A stretch of 22,671 bases of DNA from positions 1-22,671 of IMG/VR virus record IMGVR_UViG_3300008267_000419, one strand, 5' to 3'. This document shows positions 4,558 to 13,500 of the stretch, piece after piece. Positions within the stretch are counted from its first letter, which is position 1; each line of letters begins with the position of its first letter. Made by a program: the position numbers and the translations under genes. This DNA comes from a virus. The notes below the pieces were generated by a model. It saw only the letters and a list, made by a program, of their open reading frames with translations. It was not told the DNA's origin and did no database searches.

Positions 4558-7500
4558 TTAATTATATAATTGAATCCATTTTGTTGTTCCAGCAATAGAT
4601 ATTGGTAACCATCCATAGAATGTTTTACTATTAGATGTTGCGGATGTATTTATCGCACCATTATCCACACGAATTGCTGGATTTGTATTATCACCATTGA
4701 TGTGTAATCTGTTGGATGGATCTACCTTGATACCCAAACCAGTTGAACTCATACGAACCACATCATCGGCAGTAGCATTGGATGTATAAAAGGCTAGTAC
4801 GTTATCATCACTTTGTCTTAAATATATCCACCATTTTGTTGCTGCCGCGGTTTGAAATTGAATACCACATTGTCCGACAGCCGCAGATGTTCTATTTGCC
4901 AAGAAATATCTTGTGGTCAAGTCTGCGTTACTATCTCTGTAAGCAATTGTGCTTACGGTTGCGGCAGTTGCGGGATTGTTGAAACCGCTGATTGAAGCTG
5001 CTGTGCCTGTGACATTTATAGCCCAATTTCCACTTGCACCATTGCCTGTCAAACTAGGAGAATAACTATTGTAATTTGAACTATCCAACATTGTTCTCCA
5101 AGAACCAGCACTACCCCAGTTAACTCTTAGATACAATGGTGAAGTATTTCCATTACCTGCTACTAATTGATAACCATAATTATCTGTACCATCAGTATCA
5201 CCATTTGTATAGTGAAATGACTGTAAACCAACGAAATGTGTATATCCAGCACCGGGAGAATTACCTGGACTACCCCAGCTGTCGATAAATCCACATCCCC
5301 ATGTAACCATTGTATTGAAGTCTGTAGTTGACCATCCCATCATTCCTGTCCAATAATTGGTATCGGTTGTACTAACACTTCTTGGAGTTGCATTTTTATA
5401 AGTTAAACCAATTTGTTGTTTGAAATCTGCAACACCTTTGTAACGAACATATGCATCGTTTGAACAATATATTCTGTCGATACTTTCAGTATCAGGCATA
5501 TCACCTGATGTTGTATTAATCCAACCAGCTTGTATATAACCGTTACTATCGGTTCTTACTACTTTATTTGCTTCATTGTTTCTTCCGGTATGTACATCCA
5601 AACCATCTAACAAATCGGCATCAAGACCAGAACCAGATCCATCATTATTGTTGTTCCAGAATCTATTCCAAGTTCCAGGAGTTCCATTTGTGGTGGTTCT
5701 TGTATAAATGTCACCAAGATTTCCACCAGTCATTCTTACAGCAAGTGTGTTGCTATAATAAGTTACAGGATCACCATGACCCATACGAATAGCATTATAC
5801 CATTGTGTATCGGGATTTAAATTTGTATCTCCAGAAACTTGCCAATATTGTAATCTATTACCACCAACGTTTCCTGTATCTGAATTTACACATCCAGCGG
5901 ATGTAGCAGTTGTTGCTGATGTAGCAGTTGTTGCTGATGTAGCAGTTGCGGCGTTACCCGTTATGCTTCCGTTGATTGTATTTGAAACAGTCAATCCTGC
6001 AAATGAACAAGTATCTGAAGTTCTTACATTTTGGTTCATATTCCATGCGTAAGATGCATTAACAGAATCTAATATTGTAGCTTCTGTTCCTCCTCCATTA
6101 CTCCCTTTATGAATATAGCCGGTTCCAACAGACCATCTCATTTGCCATCCGATACCATTTCTATGAAATCCTACTTCGGTGCTATTTACCATCAAACTTA
6201 CACCAGATTCAAATTCAATACCATACCAACCATTTCTGGTCCCACCTATTTTCCAAGAACCATAACTGCCGTTATTAGCATAAAAAGTAGCACTATTTGC
6301 AGTACCAGTACAAGTACCAGCAGTAGTAGCAGTTGAAGCTAATGGCAAACCTATTGTATATGGTCCATCAACCGCTACGGAATTGTCTATATTACCAATT
6401 GTAACACCCCAAGTTCCTGCGTTCCAATCTATACTTCCAGGATTATTAAAGCCATTAGAAAACTCTGTTACATGAATTTGCGGATAAGACCAAGTTGTGG
6501 CATTTTCTCCAATCCAAATGCAACCAGATGTTCCATCGGTTCCATATCGTATTGGCAGTGCTATATTAGCATCAACACCCATTGCATATTGATATCTGTT
6601 GTATGCAGTGCTTGGATATAGATGACATCCACATTCAATTGTATATCCATTTCCTCTTGAACCATATTCATAAATTTTTATGGTCATTTTCCACATGCCA
6701 TGAACAGGCATTCCCGGTGGCATTTTAATTTTAATTGCTCCTGTGACCGAACTAGCCGTTGTTGTGTATGACGCTCCTTTTGGACGAGTTAATCCTACGT
6801 TAAATACGCCACCAGGATTTGTTTGAGCCGAAACATAATTTGCATATCCATTAATATTACCAGTAATAGTGTTTACAACGGTTAAGCCAAGTAGATTAGT
6901 AAGGCTACCTGGGTTTAAGTAGTAAGTATTATCACCATTTAAAAACAAATTGCCGTCTATAACCTTTCTAATGTCCCAATTAGCCCAAGCTGCATCTAAA
7001 AATCCGTAATCACCACCACCACTACCATATAATTGAAACGCAAATTGATCCGAAGCACCTCTTCCTAAAATACCAGCGTCAGTACCACTTGTACCTTTTA
7101 TCAACAAGTTTCTGTCGTTATATTTTTGGATAGTTAGGTTGGAACTAATTGTTAAACTTGCAAATGTAGGGCTATCACTGGTTCTAACATTTTGATTCAT
7201 ATTAGCTGCATATGAGTAGTTAGCACTATCCAATATACGAACCCAACTTGACCAATTTTGACAACAATCTCTTAATGATCTTGCATATATAGCTGGACCT
7301 GTTGTTGCGATCCAATCCATACTGATTTCCCAACCTTTACTACCATCAGTTACTTGAAGAGTATAATCATATGTAGTTGGTCTATTGGTGCCGGTACTAT
7401 AACCACTATAGTGACTTAAACCAGCTCTCTTTGTGGTTCTATCAATATCATAATTTAAGCCACTACCAAGACTTGCTACGAATGTTGATGAACCACCTGA

Positions 7501-10500
7501 GTTACCAGTGATATTACCAGTAATAGTATTTGAAACAGTTAAACCAACTAAATTACTTGTACCTGCTGGATCAACATAATAAGCACCATTATCTCTATCA
7601 TAGTATATAGTTGCTGCCATACTGCCAAAAACATCCAATTTTTGACCTGCTGATGTTGTGCCTATACCTACATTACCATCGGATTGTATACGTAATCTTT
7701 CAACACCATTTGTATAAAATCTTGTATTACCATGAGTGAAATTTGCGCTGTTTTTGGTCATTTGACCTATTTCAAGAGACCCTCCAGCTAATCCTGTTGT
7801 TGCTGGTGTATACGCAATTGCAATTTGTCTATCCCAATCCCAACTTCCACCTAAAATTAAAGTATTTGTAGCATTATTTCCAATCATCCACAAATTACCA
7901 TCATTATATCCTATCAAATCAAATCCATTATATCTAACACGTTCAAAACCCGGAGTCAATCTTACACTCACACTATTGCTACCAACTGCTCCCACATCCA
8001 ATTTATAAGCTGGAGTAGTATTAGCAATACCAACATTACCATCACTTTTAATTGTAACATGATCTGTTGCGCTACCGCCTGCTCTAAAATTAATATTTCT
8101 TGAAGTAGCTGAACAAATATATATTCCATCTTCACCAGTGTTGTGTGCAAATATTTTATTGGCACCATTAGCTAATCCACCAAAACCAACCGCAACATAT
8201 CTGCCTGTCCCTGATGTGCCATACGTACCATCATTTGATATTAATATAGGATTACCTACAGATGGAGTATAAGCAATTGTACCATTTACATCTAAAGTGT
8301 AGTTTGCTGTTTGCCCATTATTAATTGACAATCTCTTATTTGTTCCGTCAAACCAAGCAATATTTTCTCCTTTACCATTACCAACATTGAAATTTCTAAA
8401 TTGTGTTTGTCCATCATTATATCCACGGAAATTTATCCACATATCTGCAATACTATTAGCAAAATATGCAGAATTTAATGTGTTATTATTTGTTGGTGAT
8501 ACATAAATATAATCATTAAATATCGTTAGATTATTTATTGCAGTTCTAAATGTACCATTTACATCAAGTTTAGAACCAGGACTTGTGGTACCTATGCCAA
8601 CATTGCCGTTGGCTTTTATTACCACTTTTGTAGTAGGAGTATCTCTACCAGCATTAGCAGTTTTGAAATTTATTACACCATTATAATTGCCATCGTCACC
8701 ACAAGAAATAACTCCACCTATCCAATCATAATTAGTTCCAGATTGTCCTAATTTAAAATTGAATTCGGGTTGATATTCATATCTAGCAGATACTATTATT
8801 TTATTTGTTACAGCATCAAGAAAATTTCCAACTTCTAATTTATTACTTGGACTTGTTGTGCCTATACCAAGATTACCGTTATTATCTAACAATACTCTTA
8901 TTAAATTATTTGTTGCAAATGTAAGTGGAATATTTGCTGATGTGCCCAATGTAGCGTGATAACCAGCATATGGAGTAGATCCCCAGAACTGGCCAATGTT
9001 ATCCGACATTCCAATATAATATGCACCACCGGAGTTGTCTATTTGACCATATGTATAGCCAGTTGTCGCTCCTGTAAACCAAAGTACTCTACTATTATTA
9101 GAAGATGCAAGTCTTAATCTAGCAGATGGAGTAGATGAAGTACCTATGCTTATATCTCCCAAGAAATATCCACCACCGTTACCGTATAATAGAGTATTAT
9201 AAGTAGATCCATCATATATACCAAATGCATTAGTTGATGAATTAGCAACGTTTAATCTCAATCCGTAATCCCACCCAGTTTTATCAACTATAATACCCCA
9301 GTCAGAATTTGATCTATCAGAAACATATAAAACAGCATCGGTGTTACCAATTGTGCCTGGATTTGTATTTCTATAAAAAATTACTGATCCATTATTTACT
9401 CCACCGGCTATTAAAGAACCAACCACTTCTAACTTTGCCGTAGGAGATGACGTACCAATACCAACATTACCACCATCTCTTTGAATATATAAGTCTCTAA
9501 CTACACCAGCTGGTGTATAAGCTTGTATAACCGCACCATTATTTGTTGCGCCTCCGAATCTTAATTCACCAGTTGAACTACCAAGTCTAAAATGCCAAAC
9601 ATCGGTGTTGTTGTAAATAGTTAATGGAGAAGGAATGGTTGTTGTGCCTATGCCTAAATTACCACTACTATTTATGATTGCATAATTACTACTACCACCT
9701 CTGTTTCTGAAATAGTGAGTACTATTATCATAATAATTTGCAGGATCGCTGTTATTTCCTAGATACAATGCTGGATTACCTGCTGGTTCGTATATTCTAT
9801 TATAATTTCCAGAAAACCAAGCAATTGGAGAGCCAGCACTGGCTAGGATACCATTTACATCCAATTTATAAGCAGGAGTTGCAGACCCAATACCTACGTT
9901 ACCATTAGCTTTTAGAATAGTAAAATTTGTTGTAGCGGTTGTGTAGTTATAGACGTTGAAATTTTCTGTAGCATCACCTACATTCATACCTGCTGCCCAT
10001 CGATTGCTACCATTTGCTTGCCATACTATTTCTGAGTCACTGTTTGTACCATTAATATACAAATAAGCACCAGCTCTATTTATTATGATATTTCCATTGG
10101 TCCATAAATCTCCGGTAGATCTAAATGTTCCATTTACATCCAATTTATAAGCGGGTGCTGTAGAACCTATACCCACATTACCACCACTTAATATTGTAAA
10201 TAATGGTGTGCCTGAATGAATATGTTGAAATGCTTTTCCACTATCGGTATAAGTGTACATCGCCCCTGCTAATGCGCCATTGCTTGTATCAGAACTTGTA
10301 TTTTTAAATAAATAACCATTACTAGTACCATCATCCAATCGAATATATCCAAACGAACCACCACCATTTAATCTTATCCATGGATTGCTAGCTCTATAAA
10401 TATGAAGTGGTGCTGTAGCGGTAGATGTACCTATACCTACATTACCATCGGCTGCAAATTTAACAATATCTCCACTGTTTATTCTAAAGAAAATACCATT

Positions 10501-13500
10501 TGATGCGGTTGTATCGATGGCTGTTGCAGTTCCATAAGCTTCAAATCTCGCAGTATGATTATCATTTTGTGATATATATGTAACTCTATTTGCATTCTCA
10601 TAGATATGCAATTTAGTTGATGGACTTGTTGTACCTATACCCACACTGCCTATTGGTAAAGTAAATCCTAAACTTGATACACAAACGGTACTACTACCAT
10701 TGCCGGGATTGGTTTGACCAAGTGATCCAACATTTGTCCAAGTTACACCATCTACAATTTCAACTATATAGTGTGAACGATTTGTAAAAGCTGGTAATGA
10801 TAAATACAAATCATATGCAGTAGCACTTACTCCAGCAGCATTACCAACCCATTTTGGTGCTGGATCAGATGTGGTATATCCTTTTGTATAATACCAGCTA
10901 TTACCAGCAAATCCATTAGCATCAACACTACTTGCATTGGATGTTTTGAAGAAAATATCTAGATAATAATCTTGACTATTTAGAGCATTGAATCCGGCGT
11001 GTATATAGGCTCTTATATGAGCTGTATAACCATTTTGTGGAATTGTTAATGTACCAAGTTTTACCCATTGACCAGTACCACTTGTATCTACTACAGCATA
11101 ACTTTGACCTTGAATTACACCACGAACATCTAATCTTGTTGCTGGACTCTCAGTACCAATACCAACATTTAAACTCGGATCAAACGACATGATTACTACT
11201 TCAGAATTATTTGGAGCAGGATTTCCAGAACCTCTATAAAAATAAAATCTATTTGAATTAGCCGCGGCTCTTGAACTTAATGACCAATAAACTCCGTTCC
11301 AACCATCTTGATTTGCTGCAGCAGTATGTCCGAATAAAATATCCGATGGATAAGATGTTCCATTTGCATCCAATCTTACTGTCGCTCTATTTGCTAAAGA
11401 AAAATCTCTACCAATACGTACTCCAAGCGTATCTACTTTAGCAGTTGGACTCGATGTACCAATACCCAAATTACCATTAGCATCAATAATTGCAGATTGA
11501 GTGGTTCCTCTGTAAAATGCTATTTTACCAGTACCCCATGTATTCACTTCCATCTGGCCTGAAGAAACGCTCATACCTCCAATTGATGAAGCGTCTTCAT
11601 AAACTTTTAATTTAACATTTGCGCCTGGAGTATTGCTAAATGTTCCTCCCAAACTTAGTTTTTCTGTAGCAGAAGTTGAGGTGCTTGTAAGATTTCCTAT
11701 TTGAAATTTTGATGCGGGACTTGTTGTGCCTATGCCTAAATTACCATCACTATTAATTACCGCATAAATGGTATTTCCGGCTCTATTTCTAAAATAATGA
11801 GATGCGTTATTGTAATAATTTGTTGTATCATTTGCGTTACCAAGAAGCAATGCGATATTTCCACCTGGCTCGTATATTCTATTATAATTTCCATTCCATT
11901 CAGCAAACGCAACTCCTCCACCCAATCCGATTATGCCATTTACATCCAATCTATAATTCGGACTGGAAGATCCAATTCCTACACTGCCACCACTTGTCAT
12001 TACAAAGCTATTACCAAAATTAGATTTGTAACTTAATATTGCTAAATTATTTCCTGTACCTGTAGCATCTGCATCTACCCAATCCCAACCATCGGCATAA
12101 GCATCATTATAATTGCTACTATACATGCTTTCCACATATAATTTAGGCCAATAGCCGGGGCCTACTAATACAATACAAACTTTGGGTGTACCTGAAGAAT
12201 CCCAATCTTCAGCAGATAACTTAACCGTTGGAGCATAACTACCAGCTGAACTAATTGTTGGGTTATAAAAAGTACTCAAATAATAATGCCAACAAATCAT
12301 CAAACTAGTACTTTCTACGCCACCATATCTGAAACCTTTGATATTAATGGTGAAATCTGCTGCTCCAGATGCAAAAGGAATTTTTGTTCTGATCTTTATG
12401 AAGTTTGGTGTAACTCCACTATTGATATCCAAACCAATTAGTGTAAGTTTACTGCCATCACCAAAACTAGCTTCTCCATCAACAGCTAATTTTATTGATG
12501 GACTACTGGTACCTATACCAACGTTACCACCTGTAGTAATACGCATCTTTTCACTACCATTATATTGAAAAGATGTATCTCCGTTAAGGCTGTTAATATT
12601 AAATAATCCATTATATGCACCAATTCTTCCAAGAGATATGGTATTACTTGTATCTCCAAAACCAATCCACGCTCCACTTGCATTTCCATATATGCTAGTT
12701 CTATAAGAACTTTCTCCCGCCATTGCATATCCAGCAACTTCTAATCTTTGAGTTGGACTTGTTGTGCCTATACCAACATTGGATGTGGCTAATAAAATTG
12801 CAGTTTTAAATGTACCATCTGCGGCTGGTATGCCACTAGCATCATATTCACCCCAATTTAATATACCATTTGCATCCATCCAAACACTCTTAGAGGCTCT
12901 ATTTGCCCAATGAAAATTGAGATTTGGAGCATACTTATCAGCCAATTGAGTATTTGATACCTGATCTCTTTCTCGTATGCTTATTGGACTATTTGCCCAA
13001 TCTTCACCATTTGTCAGATTTGTATAAGATACCAACATTCTGGTGCTTAAACCACCATTGAAAGCTAAATCACCATTTACTGTTAATTTATAACCAGTAA
13101 CTGTTGTGCCTATGCCAATATTACCACCATCTCTTTGTATATAAAGATCTCTAACGGTTGAGCTACCAGGAACAAATGATTGTATAACAGCACCGCTACT
13201 TGTTTGTCCACCTATTCTTAATTCTCCAGCTGCACTACCAAATCTTGCGTGCCATACATCTGCATTATTATAAACATTTAAAGTAAATGTTCCTGATGTG
13301 GTACCTATACCAAGATTGCCACCACTGGTTATACGCATTCTTTCACTATTACCTGCACCAAATGCTAATCCAGCACTACCACCTGTGTTCATTAAAGTGG
13401 TTAAATTAGTTGCAGTGGTAATTTGTAAATCACTATCAGAACCATTTGTTTGAACATAACCAGTACCATTAACTCCATAATTTACATACAAATTTCCTCT

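Noticed and set aside
3609-4567. 16-base exact direct repeat AAATTGTTAATTATAT at 3609-3624 and 4552-4567
   Set aside because: About one such match is expected by chance in A/T-rich DNA of this length, and one copy spans the stop codon of the giant fibre; I see no att-site or regulatory logic.
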